Shown here: positions 1 to 7,541 of the stretch, one piece after another
Layout of the letters: every line of letters starts with the position of its first letter
Numbering within the stretch: position 1 is the first letter of the stretch
Source: Svornostia sp051306365
Lineage (GTDB): Bacteria > Actinomycetota > Thermoleophilia > Solirubrobacterales > Solirubrobacteraceae
Assembly (NCBI GenBank): GCA_051306365.1
Contig: JBPPNC010000171.1
Coordinates: 1-9,655, forward strand
Length of the DNA stretch: 9,655 nt
Direction of reading: 5' to 3'
Position numbers and translations under genes: made by a program
Notes under the pieces: model-generated
The model's database searches: none
What the model was told of the DNA's origin: nothing
What the model saw: the letters and a program-made list of their open reading frames with translations, nothing else

Positions 1-477
1 GTAGTCGGCCTCCGCGTCCTCGGCCACCTTCGTCTTACCGATGTTCGCGCCGACGACGACGCTGCGGTCGCGCGTGCGGAGCTTGCCGACCACGGCGGCC
101 GACCCGGGGTTCGGGAAGCCCATGCGGTTCACGAGCGCGCGCTCGGAGGGGATGCGGAAGACGCGCGGCGGGTCGTTGCCGGCCGGCGGCTCGGCGGGGA
201 CCGACCCGATCGCGACGAAGCCGAATCCGAGCGCGCCGAGTCCGGTGAACGCCGTGGCCTCCTTGGCGAGGCCGGCGGCGACGCCGAGCGGGCTGGGCAG
301 GTCCAGGCCCAGCACCTGGACGCGCAGCCGCGGGTCGGGCCGACCGGCGATGCGTCGCACGAGCGAGAGCAGCGGCGGGACGCGCGCGAGCAGATCCAGG
401 GAGCGGTTGCCGAGCCGGTGCGCGCGTTCGGCGTCGATGCGCGCCAGGACGAGGGCGAAGACCGCGCGCCAGATCAC
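1..477 (-). CDS. pyrD: Dihydroorotate dehydrogenase (quinone), class 2, N-terminal 159 codons (partial)
   Basis: This is the 5' part of pyrD, which oxidises dihydroorotate to orotate with FMN and passes electrons to membrane quinone. The reading frame stays open to the window edge, so the C-terminal part lies outside. Residues 1-50 form the helical N-terminal extension typical of class 2 enzymes, with an Arg-rich amphipathic start that would sit on the membrane. The TIM barrel then begins. FMN-site motifs are visible: VAAGLAKEA (66-74), the GFGFVAIGSV strand (84-93), PPAGNDPPRVFR (97-108), NRMGF (117-121) and GANIGK (143-148). The GTG start at 475-477 overlaps the carB stop (474-476) in a GTGA arrangement. 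No strong Shine-Dalgarno sequence precedes it, so translation probably depends on coupling to carB. The class 2 type explains why no pyrK electron-transfer subunit gene lies between carB and pyrD. Family assignment is firm; the missing catalytic Ser loop cannot be checked here. Confidence 0.95.
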   Translation of the reverse strand, partial: MIWRAVFALVLARIDAERAHRLGNRSLDLLARVPPLLSLVRRIAGRPDPRLRVQVLGLDLPSPLGVAAGLAKEATAFTGLGALGFGFVAIGSVPAEPPAGNDPPRVFRIPSERALVNRMGFPNPGSAAVVGKLRTRDRSVVVGANIGKTKVAEDAEADY

Positions 478-3400
478 GCGACACCCAGGCGCTGCGGATG
501 CAGCTCCTGCAGGGAGAGCACCTCGGCCTCGCCCGCGCGCGCCGCGCCGATCGCGCGTGCCGCCGCCACGCCGCCGGAGAGCGTCGTGATGCACGGCACG
601 CCGTGGGCGATCGCCGCGCGTCGGATCTCCCACCCGTCGCTGCGCGCGCCCGATCCGGTCGGGGTGTTGATGACCAGCGTGACGTCGCCGTTCTCGATCC
701 AGTCGACGACGTTCGGCGAGCCCTCCCCCACCTTCTTGAGCACCTCGTGCACGGGAACACCCATGTTGCGGATCGCCTGGGCGGTCCCCGCGGTGGCGAC
801 GATCTTGAAGCCGAGGTCGTGCAGCTGCTGCGCGATGGCAAACGCCCCGGACTTGTCCGTGTCGGTCACCGTGAGGAAGACCGTGCCCTCCTGCGGCAGC
901 TTCGATCCGGCCGCCGCCTGCGCCTTGGCGAACGCCGTCGGGAAGTCGCGGGCCACACCCATGACCTCACCGGTCGAGCGCATCTCCGGGCCGAGGATCG
1001 CGTCGCTGCCGTGGAAGCGGTCGAACGGCAGGACCGCCTCCTTGACCGACACGTGGTCGCTGCCCATCGGGTCGGCGGGCAGCTGCAGGTCGGCGAGCTT
1101 CTCGCCGAGCATGAGGCGGGACGCCATCTTCGCCAGCGGCACGCCGATCGCCTTGCTCACGAACGGGACCGTCCGCGAAGCGCGCGGGTTCGCCTCGATG
1201 ACGTACAGCGACCCGTCGTGGACGGCGAATTGGATGTTGATGAGGCCGATGACGCCGAGCTCCTGCGCGATGGCTGTGGTCTGCGCGCGGATCTCCTCGA
1301 GCATCTCGGGCCCGAGCGAGTGCGGCGGCAGGACACACGCGCTGTCACCGGAGTGGATGCCGGCCTCCTCGACGTGCTGCATGATCCCGCCGACCCAGAC
1401 GTCGCTGCCGTCGCACAGCGCGTCGACGTCGACCTCGATCGCATTCTCCAGGAACCGGTCCAGGAAGATCTCCCGCTCGTCGGTGTCCGGCTTCGCGGTT
1501 CTGCGCAGATAGTCCTCGAGCCGCTCACGGTCGTAGACGATCTCCATCGCCCGGCCGCCGAGCACGTAGCTCGGGCGCACCAGCAGCGGGAAGCCGACCT
1601 CGTCGGACGCCGCGATCGCCTCCGGCGTGTTGCCGGCCGTCGCGTACGGCGGGGCCTTCAGGCCGAGGCGGTCGAGCAGGTCGCCGAACCGGCCGCGGTC
1701 CTCCGCCAGGTCGATCGCCTCGACGCTCGTGCCGAGCACCGTGACCCCGGCGTCCTCCAGGCCCTTGGCGAGGCGCAGCGGCGTCTGCCCGCCGAACTGC
1801 ACGATGACCCCTTCGGGCTGCTCCACCTCGATGACCCCGAGCACGTCCTCGAGCGTCAGCGGCTCGAAGTACAGCCGGTCCGACGTGTCGTAGTCCGTGG
1901 AGACCGTCTCCGGGTTGCAGTTGATCATCACCGCGTCGCGGTCGGCCGCGCGGACGGTCATCGCGGCGTGCACGCAGCAGTAGTCGTACTCGATGCCCTG
2001 GCCGATCCGGTTCGGCCCGCCGCCGAGGATGACGACCGACGGCCGGTCCCCGCGCTCGACCTCGTGGCGCGGCTCCCCGCGCTCCCACCCCGAGTAGAAG
2101 TACGGCGTGCGGGCGGCGAACTCCGCAGCGCAGGTATCGACGGCCTTGAACTGCCGGCTGCCGGTGAACGGCGCGTCCGGGTTCAGCGCCAGCTCCTGCA
2201 GCTCGTGCAGGTACCACCGGTCGATGCTCGATCGGGCGTGGACGTCCTCCACCGACGCGCCCTGGCGGAACGCCTCGAGCAGCACGTCGAAGCGATCGGA
2301 GGTGCCGCGCTCCAGGCGTGTCATGAGCTCGTCGAGCGTGCCGCCGAGCTTCGCGTCGGTGTCCAGCTCGCGGCTGCGCATCGCCTTGGCGAACGCCTGC
2401 TTGAACGTGCGGCCGATCGCCATCGCCTCGCCCACGGACTTCATGTGGGTCGACAGGCTGACGTCGGCGCCCTCGAACTTCTCGAACGCGAACCGCGGCC
2501 ACTTCACGACGACGTAGTCGATGGTCGGCTCGAACGACGCCGGTGTCGCCTGCGTGATGTCGTTGTCGATCTCCTCCAGCGCGTAGCCGACCGCCAGGCG
2601 GGCGGCGATCTTCGCGATCGGGAAGCCCGTCGCCTTCGATGCGAGCGCCGAGGACCGCGACACGCGGGGGTTCATCTCGATGACGCGGATCTCCTCGCTC
2701 ACCGGGTCGACGGCGAACTGCACGTTCGACCCTCCGGTCTCCACCCCGACCGCCCGGATGACGGCGATCGCCTGGTCGCGCAGCTTCTGATAGAGCTGAT
2801 CGGTCAGGGTCTGCTGCGGAGCGACGGTGACGCTGTCGCCGGTGTGCACGCCCATCGGGTCGATGTTCTCGATCGAGCAGACGATCACGACGTTGTCGTG
2901 GTGATCGCGCATCACCTCAAGCTCGAACTCGCCCCAGCCGAGGACGGACTCGTCGAGCAGGATCTGCGTGATCGGCGAGGCGTCGAGCCCCGTCTGGACC
3001 ATCCGCTGAAACTCCTCCTCGGTCCGGGCGATGCCGCCGCCGCGGCCGCCGAGGGTGAAGGCCGGGCGGATGATGATCGGCAGGCCGAGGTCGGGCAGCG
3101 CGCTCTGTGCCTCCTCGATCGTGTGCGCGATCGTGGACTTGGGCATCTTCAGGCCCGCGTCCTCCATGCAGGTGCGGAAGAGGTCGCGGTCCTCGGCGCG
3201 GTTGATCGCGTCGTAGTTCGCGCCGATGAGCTCGACGTCGAACTTCTCCAGCGTGCCGTCCTCGGCCAGCGCCTTGGCGAGGTTCAGCGCGGTCTGGCCG
3301 CCGAGCGTCGGCAGCAGCGCGTCGGGCCGCTCCTTCTCGATGACCTTGGCCACGACCTCGGGGAGCAGCGGCTCGACGTACGTCGCGTCGGCGAACTCCG

Positions 3401-3572
3401 GGTCGGTCATGATCGTCGCGGGGTTCGAGTTGACGAGGACGACCTGGTAGCCCTCCTCGCGCAGCACCTTGCACGCCTGGACGCCCGAGTAGTCGAACTC
3501 TGCTGCCTGTCCGATCACGATCGGGCCGGAGCCCAGGATCATGATCCGGTGAAGATCGTCACGCCGCGGCAC
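474..3572 (-). CDS. carB: Carbamoyl-phosphate synthase large (ammonia) chain
   Basis: The large subunit makes carbamoyl phosphate from bicarbonate, two ATP and ammonia channelled from CarA. The protein has 1032 residues. The first ATP-grasp (carboxyphosphate) half runs from the N-terminus, with GSGPIVIGQAAEFDYSG (14-30), LPTLGGQTALN (87-97), RPAFTLGGRGGG (169-180) and EMNPRVSRSSALASKATG (299-316). The second half starts at VVILGGGPNRIGQGIEYDYC (513-532) and carries QFGGQTPLRLAKGL (592-605) and EANPRASRTVPFVSKAIG (793-810). The C-terminal MGS-like allosteric domain begins near 893 and includes TAGTAQAIRNMG (927-938) and INTPTGSG (968-975). The start is the GTG at 3570-3572, giving MPRRDDLHRIMILGSGP. 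This fits the family N-terminus and has GGAG seven bases upstream; a longer open frame upstream is only the shadow of carA. The gene overlaps the carA stop by 14 bases. The oddity is a central helical domain about 40 residues shorter than in E. coli CarB (1073 aa), with the gap between RWYL (452-455) and VDTCAAEF (478-485). Confidence 0.98.
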   Translation of the reverse strand: MPRRDDLHRIMILGSGPIVIGQAAEFDYSGVQACKVLREEGYQVVLVNSNPATIMTDPEFADATYVEPLLPEVVAKVIEKERPDALLPTLGGQTALNLAKALAEDGTLEKFDVELIGANYDAINRAEDRDLFRTCMEDAGLKMPKSTIAHTIEEAQSALPDLGLPIIIRPAFTLGGRGGGIARTEEEFQRMVQTGLDASPITQILLDESVLGWGEFELEVMRDHHDNVVIVCSIENIDPMGVHTGDSVTVAPQQTLTDQLYQKLRDQAIAVIRAVGVETGGSNVQFAVDPVSEEIRVIEMNPRVSRSSALASKATGFPIAKIAARLAVGYALEEIDNDITQATPASFEPTIDYVVVKWPRFAFEKFEGADVSLSTHMKSVGEAMAIGRTFKQAFAKAMRSRELDTDAKLGGTLDELMTRLERGTSDRFDVLLEAFRQGASVEDVHARSSIDRWYLHELQELALNPDAPFTGSRQFKAVDTCAAEFAARTPYFYSGWERGEPRHEVERGDRPSVVILGGGPNRIGQGIEYDYCCVHAAMTVRAADRDAVMINCNPETVSTDYDTSDRLYFEPLTLEDVLGVIEVEQPEGVIVQFGGQTPLRLAKGLEDAGVTVLGTSVEAIDLAEDRGRFGDLLDRLGLKAPPYATAGNTPEAIAASDEVGFPLLVRPSYVLGGRAMEIVYDRERLEDYLRRTAKPDTDEREIFLDRFLENAIEVDVDALCDGSDVWVGGIMQHVEEAGIHSGDSACVLPPHSLGPEMLEEIRAQTTAIAQELGVIGLINIQFAVHDGSLYVIEANPRASRTVPFVSKAIGVPLAKMASRLMLGEKLADLQLPADPMGSDHVSVKEAVLPFDRFHGSDAILGPEMRSTGEVMGVARDFPTAFAKAQAAAGSKLPQEGTVFLTVTDTDKSGAFAIAQQLHDLGFKIVATAGTAQAIRNMGVPVHEVLKKVGEGSPNVVDWIENGDVTLVINTPTGSGARSDGWEIRRAAIAHGVPCITTLSGGVAAARAIGAARAGEAEVLSLQELHPQRLGVA

Positions 3573-4686
3573 TGATCTGCTCCAAGAAACGATCGAAGAG
3601 GTACAGGGAGTCGTGCGGGCCGGGGCCCGCCTCGGGGTGGTACTGGACCGTGCCGCCCGGGACGTCGAGCAGCGTGAGGCCCTCGACGGTGCGGTCGTAG
3701 AGGTTGAGGTGGGACAGCTGCGCCTCCCCCACGTTCGTCTCCCAGCGCAGTGGCTCGTCGGTGTCGAGCGTGTGCTGCCCGCCCGGGCCGACGACCGCGA
3801 AGCCGTGGTTCTGCGACGTGATCTCGATCTTCCCGGTCTGCAGGTCCTTGACCGGGTGGTTCGCGCCGCGGTGGCCGAACGGGAGCTTGAACGTCTCCAG
3901 GCCGACCGCCCGGCACATGAGCTGGTGGCCGAGGCAGATGCCGAACGTCGGCTTCTGGCCGATGAGGTCACGCAGCGTGTCGACGACGTAGTCCAGCGTG
4001 GACGGGTCGCCCGGGCCGTTGGCCAGGAAGAACGCGTCGGCGCCGCGGTCGAGCAGCTCGCTCGCCGGCGTGCGGGCCGGATGCAGCTCGACCCGCGCCC
4101 CGCGCGAGACGAAGTTCTTGACGATCGAGAGCTTGATGCCGGTGTCGATCGCGGCGATGAGCGGGCCGCCCACGTTCGCCGCGCCGTGCACACTCATGGT
4201 CTCCGGCGTGACCTCCTTCACGAAGTCGCTGCCCGCCATCGTGGGCTCCGCGCTGATGAGCTGCCGCGCCTCGTCCTCGGAGACGCGCGCGGGGAAGATC
4301 CCACCGCGCATCGCGCCCGCGTCGCGGATGTGCATGACCAGCGCACGGGTGTCGACGCCGGTGATCGCCGGCACGCCGCAGTCGGTGAGCCAGTCCAGCC
4401 AGCCGGCCTCGGCATCGGGCGCGTCCTCGCGGTTCGTCGCCTCGCGCATGATCGCCGCGCGCGCCCACACGCGGTCGGACTCCATTGCGGCCTGGCTGAC
4501 GCCGTAGTTGCCGATGTGCGGGTACGTGAACGTGATGAGCTGGCCCGCGAACGACGGGTCGGTCATCGACTCCTGGTACCCGCTCATGCCGGTGGTGAAG
4601 ACGACCTCGCCGGTCGCGTGGACATCCGCACCGACGTAGTCGCCGTCGAACCGCGTGCCGTCTTCCAACAGGACGTAACCACTCAT
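3559..4686 (-). CDS. carA: Carbamoyl-phosphate synthase small (glutaminase) chain
   Basis: CarA hydrolyses glutamine and feeds ammonia to CarB. The 375-residue protein has the CarA-specific N-terminal domain, with GEVVFTTGMSGYQESMTDPSFAGQ (26-49), FTYPHIGNYG (53-62) and ITGVDTRALVMHIR (108-121). A class I glutamine amidotransferase domain follows. LANGPGDP (221-228) forms the oxyanion region, GICLGHQL (249-256) holds the nucleophile Cys251, and HPEAGPGPHDS (350-360) supplies His350 and Glu352. Residues 266-278 (FKLPFGHRGANHP) are the conserved loop of the family. Length is close to the usual 360-380 residues. The ATG at 4684-4686 has a GAGG Shine-Dalgarno sequence eight bases upstream. The gene starts 43 bases after the hydrolase gene, which is the only untranslated gap inside the operon. 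Its 3' end overlaps carB by 14 bases, so the two subunits are probably translated in a coupled way. Confidence 0.98.
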   Translation of the reverse strand: MSGYVLLEDGTRFDGDYVGADVHATGEVVFTTGMSGYQESMTDPSFAGQLITFTYPHIGNYGVSQAAMESDRVWARAAIMREATNREDAPDAEAGWLDWLTDCGVPAITGVDTRALVMHIRDAGAMRGGIFPARVSEDEARQLISAEPTMAGSDFVKEVTPETMSVHGAANVGGPLIAAIDTGIKLSIVKNFVSRGARVELHPARTPASELLDRGADAFFLANGPGDPSTLDYVVDTLRDLIGQKPTFGICLGHQLMCRAVGLETFKLPFGHRGANHPVKDLQTGKIEITSQNHGFAVVGPGGQHTLDTDEPLRWETNVGEAQLSHLNLYDRTVEGLTLLDVPGGTVQYHPEAGPGPHDSLYLFDRFLEQISAAA

Positions 4687-4729
4687 GAGATGAACCTCGG
4701 GTGGGAGAAGGAGCCGCGGGCGAGTCTGG

Positions 4730-5266
4730 TCACTTCACCAGGGACTGGACGAATGTGAACTCGGGTGAGCCGGCGCGCTCGAGCAGCTCGAACAGCGCGG
4801 CCTCGGTGGTGGTGACGGTCGCGCCCGCCTTCTCCATTCGCGCGAGCGCGCGCTCGCGATCCTCGGGCGCGCGGGAGGCCACCGCGTCGGCGGCGACGTG
4901 CACGTCGATTCCGTCGGCGATCAGGTCGTGTGCCGTCTGGCTCACGCAGACGTGCGCCTCGATCCCGACGACGAGCGCCTGGCCACGCCCAAGCAGGTCG
5001 AACCCCTCCGCGCGGGCCGCGCTGAACACCGTCTTCTCGACCGGGTCGCCGACCCCGAGCAGGTGATCGGCGATCTCGGGCACGGTCCTGCCGAGCCCCT
5101 TCGGGTACTGCTCGGTGACGATCACCGGCACGCCCAGTTCGCGGGCGCCGCGTACGAGCGTCACGGTCTTGTCGACCACACTGTCGAACCCCGCGACGGC
5201 GGGCCGGAATCCCTCCTGCATATCGATGACCACGAGGGCGGCACGATCACGCTTGAGCAGACTCAT
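4730..5266 (-). CDS. Isochorismatase-fold cysteine hydrolase (ISOC1/2-like) in the pyr operon
   Basis: A 178-residue single-domain cysteine hydrolase of the isochorismatase superfamily. The triad is visible: Asp15 in LVVIDMQEGF (11-20), Lys78 in VEKTVFSA (76-83) and Cys107 in VVGIEAHVCVSQTA (99-112). The GIEAHVCV nucleophile loop and the C-terminal FTFVQSLVK tail resemble the ISOC1/ISOC2-type branch, whose physiological substrate is not known. They do not look like nicotinamidases, which carry an extra metal-binding Asp/His set. No signal peptide or membrane segment is seen, so it is probably cytosolic. The ATG at 5264-5266 overlaps the pyrC stop in an ATGA arrangement and has GAGG eight bases upstream, so it is co-transcribed and coupled with pyrC. 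Relatives in the superfamily cleave N-carbamoyl or ureido compounds (N-carbamoylsarcosine amidohydrolase, RutB). A housekeeping role on a carbamoylated pyrimidine intermediate is therefore conceivable, but this is inference from position only. Confidence 0.9.
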   Translation of the reverse strand: MSLLKRDRAALVVIDMQEGFRPAVAGFDSVVDKTVTLVRGARELGVPVIVTEQYPKGLGRTVPEIADHLLGVGDPVEKTVFSAARAEGFDLLGRGQALVVGIEAHVCVSQTAHDLIADGIDVHVAADAVASRAPEDRERALARMEKAGATVTTTEAALFELLERAGSPEFTFVQSLVK

Positions 5267-6600
5267 GCCGCCGCCAACCTCAGGGACCGCTCCCGGAACG
5301 CGACCGACCCGGCCGCGACGGTGAGCAGGACGGTGCCGTGCAGCTCGCGCCCGGCGAAGCAGCAGTTCGCCGAGCGGCTCTCGTAGCCGTGCTCGCCGAC
5401 GGTCCACGTCGCGTCGAGGTCGAGCAGCGTGAGGTCCGCGCGGCGGCCGACCTCGATCGCGGTGAGCGGCAGGTCCATCGTCGCCGCGCCGGCGCTGAGC
5501 TTGTCGATGACGAGCTCGAGCGGCAGCACCCCGGGCTTGACGAGCTCGGTGTAGACCGACGCGAACGCGGTCTCCAGCCCGGTCGTCCCCATCGGCGCCT
5601 GTTCGAACGGGACCTCCTTCTCGTCGCGCGCATGCGGGGCGTGGTCGGTCGCGATGCAGTCGACGGTCCCGTCCTTCAGCCCTTCGATGAGCGCCTGGCG
5701 GTCGTCGTCCTCGCGCAGCGGCGGGTTCATCTTCATGCCCGTCGACATCGAGCGGACGTCCTCGTGTGTGAGGCAGAGGTGGTGCGGGCTGGCCTCGCAC
5801 GTGACCTGTACGCCGGCGGCCTTCGCGGCCGCGATCGTCTCGATCGACCCGCGCGCGCTGAGGTGCTGGATGTGGATCCGGCCGTTCTCGTACCCGGCGA
5901 GCGCGCAGTCACGGGAGATCATGGTCGTCTCCGACACGCTGGGGATCCCGGCGATGCCGAGCAGAGCGCTGACCGACCCCTCGTGCATCGAGCCGGCGCC
6001 CGAGAGCGCGGGGTCCTCCTCGTGCAGCGCGATGACGCCCCCGCACAGGCGCTGGTACTGCAGCGCCTTGCGCATCATCCCGGCGTTCGTGATGGGCTTG
6101 CCGTCGTCGCTGAAGGCGATGGCCCCGAGCTCGCGCAGCTCGGCCATGTCGGTGAGTTCCTCGCCCCGCATGCCGCGGGTGACGGTGGCGACGAAGCCCA
6201 CCGGCACGCGCGCTTCGCGGGCCGCGGAGTCCAGGAGCGCGCCGAGCACCGGGGCGCTGTCGATCGTCGGCGAGGTGTTCGCCATCCCGACGACCGCGAC
6301 GAACCCGCCGGCGGCCGCCGATCGCGTGCCGGTCTCGAGGTCCTCCTTGTACTCCTGGCCGGGCGTGCGCAGGTGCACGTGCGGGTCGACGAAGCCGGGG
6401 ACGAGCACCTTGCCCTCGGCCTCGACGACCTCGGCGCCCTGGGGCGCGTCGAGGGTGCCGTGCTCGGCGAGCTGGGCGATCTCGCCGTCGCGGACGAGGA
6501 CGTCCAGCGCGGTGTCGATCCCGGCGCGCGGGTCGAGGACCCGCGCGTTGCGGATGAGCAGCGTCGCGGCGGGCGCGGGGGCGCAGACGAGCGCGGTCAT
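5263..6600 (-). CDS. pyrC: Dihydroorotase, class I
   Basis: PyrC cyclises N-carbamoyl-L-aspartate to dihydroorotate. The 445-residue protein is an amidohydrolase-fold metalloenzyme of the class I (PyrC/AllB-like) branch. An N-terminal beta domain (about 12-68) is followed by the metal motif PGFVDPHVHLRTPGQEYKED (68-87), with His74 and His76. Further ligand motifs are AFSDDGKPI (162-170), ALHEED (191-196), CEASPHHLCLTHED (268-281) and CIATDHAPH (315-323). Asn/Met substrate contacts lie in MKMNPPLRE (289-297). The C-terminal beta strands return with RRADLTLLDLDATW (386-399) and ANCCFAGRELHGTV (411-424). The start is the ATG at 6598-6600, overlapping the pyrB stop (ATGA) with GAGGAG about 11 bases upstream. 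This adds some 10 Ala/Pro-rich residues before the usual LLIRNARVLDP beginning; no better start lies between. Its stop overlaps the start of the hydrolase gene. The pairing with pyrB and the presence of carAB and pyrD support DHOase over allantoinase or hydantoinase. Confidence 0.97.
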   Translation of the reverse strand: MTALVCAPAPAATLLIRNARVLDPRAGIDTALDVLVRDGEIAQLAEHGTLDAPQGAEVVEAEGKVLVPGFVDPHVHLRTPGQEYKEDLETGTRSAAAGGFVAVVGMANTSPTIDSAPVLGALLDSAAREARVPVGFVATVTRGMRGEELTDMAELRELGAIAFSDDGKPITNAGMMRKALQYQRLCGGVIALHEEDPALSGAGSMHEGSVSALLGIAGIPSVSETTMISRDCALAGYENGRIHIQHLSARGSIETIAAAKAAGVQVTCEASPHHLCLTHEDVRSMSTGMKMNPPLREDDDRQALIEGLKDGTVDCIATDHAPHARDEKEVPFEQAPMGTTGLETAFASVYTELVKPGVLPLELVIDKLSAGAATMDLPLTAIEVGRRADLTLLDLDATWTVGEHGYESRSANCCFAGRELHGTVLLTVAAGSVAFRERSLRLAAA

Positions 6601-7541
6601 GCGAGCTGGGGCTCCTCGGGACTGGGGACGCGGTCCTCGGACGGTGCGCCGGCGAGGAGCTCGTAGAGCACCGCCATCCGGACGACGACCCCGGCCTTGA
6701 CCTGCATGGTGATGACGGCCTGCGGCGAGTCGACGACCTCGCCGGACAGCTCGACGCCGCGGTTGACCGGGCCGGGATGCATGAGCACCTGGCGCGGGCC
6801 CAGGCGGCGGCCGTTGATCTGGTAGCGCGCGGCGTACTCGCGCAGGCTCGGCACGTACGCGTCGTGCATGCGCTCGTTCTGCATCCGCAGCGCGTAGACG
6901 ACATCGGCCTCGCGCAGGCGCGTGAGGTCGTACTGCACGTCGCAGCCGAGCGCCTCGATCCCGCGCGGGATGAGCGTCGGCGGCCCGCAGACCGTGACCT
7001 TCGCCCCCATCTTCTGGAAGGCGAGGATGTTCGAGCGCGCGACGCGGGAGTGGGTGACGTCGCCGACGATCCAGATCGCCCGGCCGTCGAGCCCGCCCAG
7101 CTTCTGCTTGAGCGTGAAGACGTCGAGCAGCGCCTGCGTGGGGTGCTCGTGCTTGCCGTCGCCGGCGTTGACGACCGCGGCGTCGGTCCAGTTGGTCACC
7201 ATCGTCGCGGCGCCTGCCCACGGGGTGCGGACGACGACCGCGTCGGGCGAGTGCGCGGCGAGCGTGAGCACGGTGTCCTTCAGCGACTCGCCCTTCTCGA
7301 CGCTGGAACCGGACGCGGCGAAGTTCACGACGTCGGCGCTCAGGCGCTTGGCCGCGAGCTCGAAGCTCGAGCGGGTGCGCGTGGACGCCTCGTAGAAGAG
7401 GTTCAGGACGGTCCGGCCACGCAGCGCGGGGACCTTCTTGATCTGCCGGTCGGTCACCTCGCTGAACGCCTCGGCGCGTTCGAGGATGCGCTCGATGTCG
7501 TCGCGGTTGAGGTCCTCGATCGAGATCAGGTGCCGCGTCAT
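6597..7541 (-). CDS. pyrB: Aspartate carbamoyltransferase catalytic subunit
   Basis: PyrB joins carbamoyl phosphate and aspartate to give N-carbamoylaspartate. The 314-residue length is normal for a catalytic chain. The carbamoyl-phosphate site is FYEASTRTRSSFE (49-61) with the STRTR signature at 53-57. The mobile Ser/Lys loop is SSVEKGESLKDT (79-90), and GKHEHPTQALLD (129-140) holds the HPTQ motif. The aspartate domain shows WIVGDVTHSRVARSN (157-171) and LMHPGPVNRGVEL (253-265). No regulatory chain gene (pyrI) is adjacent, which is usual for operons with pyrR. The C-terminal 18 residues are a loose acidic/proline tail. The ATG at 7539-7541 overlaps the pyrR stop in an ATGA arrangement. It is preceded by a very strong AGGAGGAGG, which also encodes the Glu-rich end of PyrR, so pyrB can probably recruit ribosomes itself as well as by coupling. 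Confidence 0.98.
   Translation of the reverse strand: MTRHLISIEDLNRDDIERILERAEAFSEVTDRQIKKVPALRGRTVLNLFYEASTRTRSSFELAAKRLSADVVNFAASGSSVEKGESLKDTVLTLAAHSPDAVVVRTPWAGAATMVTNWTDAAVVNAGDGKHEHPTQALLDVFTLKQKLGGLDGRAIWIVGDVTHSRVARSNILAFQKMGAKVTVCGPPTLIPRGIEALGCDVQYDLTRLREADVVYALRMQNERMHDAYVPSLREYAARYQINGRRLGPRQVLMHPGPVNRGVELSGEVVDSPQAVITMQVKAGVVVRMAVLYELLAGAPSEDRVPSPEEPQLA

Noticed and set aside
498..3575. Very long plus-strand open frame (over 1000 codons) antisense to carB.
   Set aside because: Its product is low-complexity Arg/Ala/Asp/Val-rich sequence of the type produced opposite high-GC genes, while the minus strand encodes an unmistakable CarB with all motifs.
3573..4193. A longer carB frame beginning far inside carA.
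   Set aside because: The extra 207 residues are Arg/Ser-rich shadow of carA. The GTG at 3572 has a Shine-Dalgarno sequence and gives the family N-terminus.
4693..4708. A second PyrR-binding loop upstream of carA (mRNA UCUC-CCACCC-GAGGUU).
   Set aside because: The 3' half GAGGUU fits, but the required UCCNG half is missing and the stem is only 4 bp; GAGG here is simply the carA Shine-Dalgarno sequence.
3613..4758. Long plus-strand frame opposite carA, and similar ones opposite pyrC (5338-6666) and pyrB/pyrR (6777-7652).
   Set aside because: All are Arg/Ala/Val/Asp-rich shadows with no domain motif; the minus-strand genes explain the coding signal.
6601..7221. A longer pyrC frame beginning inside pyrB, which would look like a fusion protein.
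   Set aside because: The added part is an Arg/Ala/Gly-rich shadow of pyrB. The ATG at 6600 overlaps the pyrB stop and starts close to the family homology.
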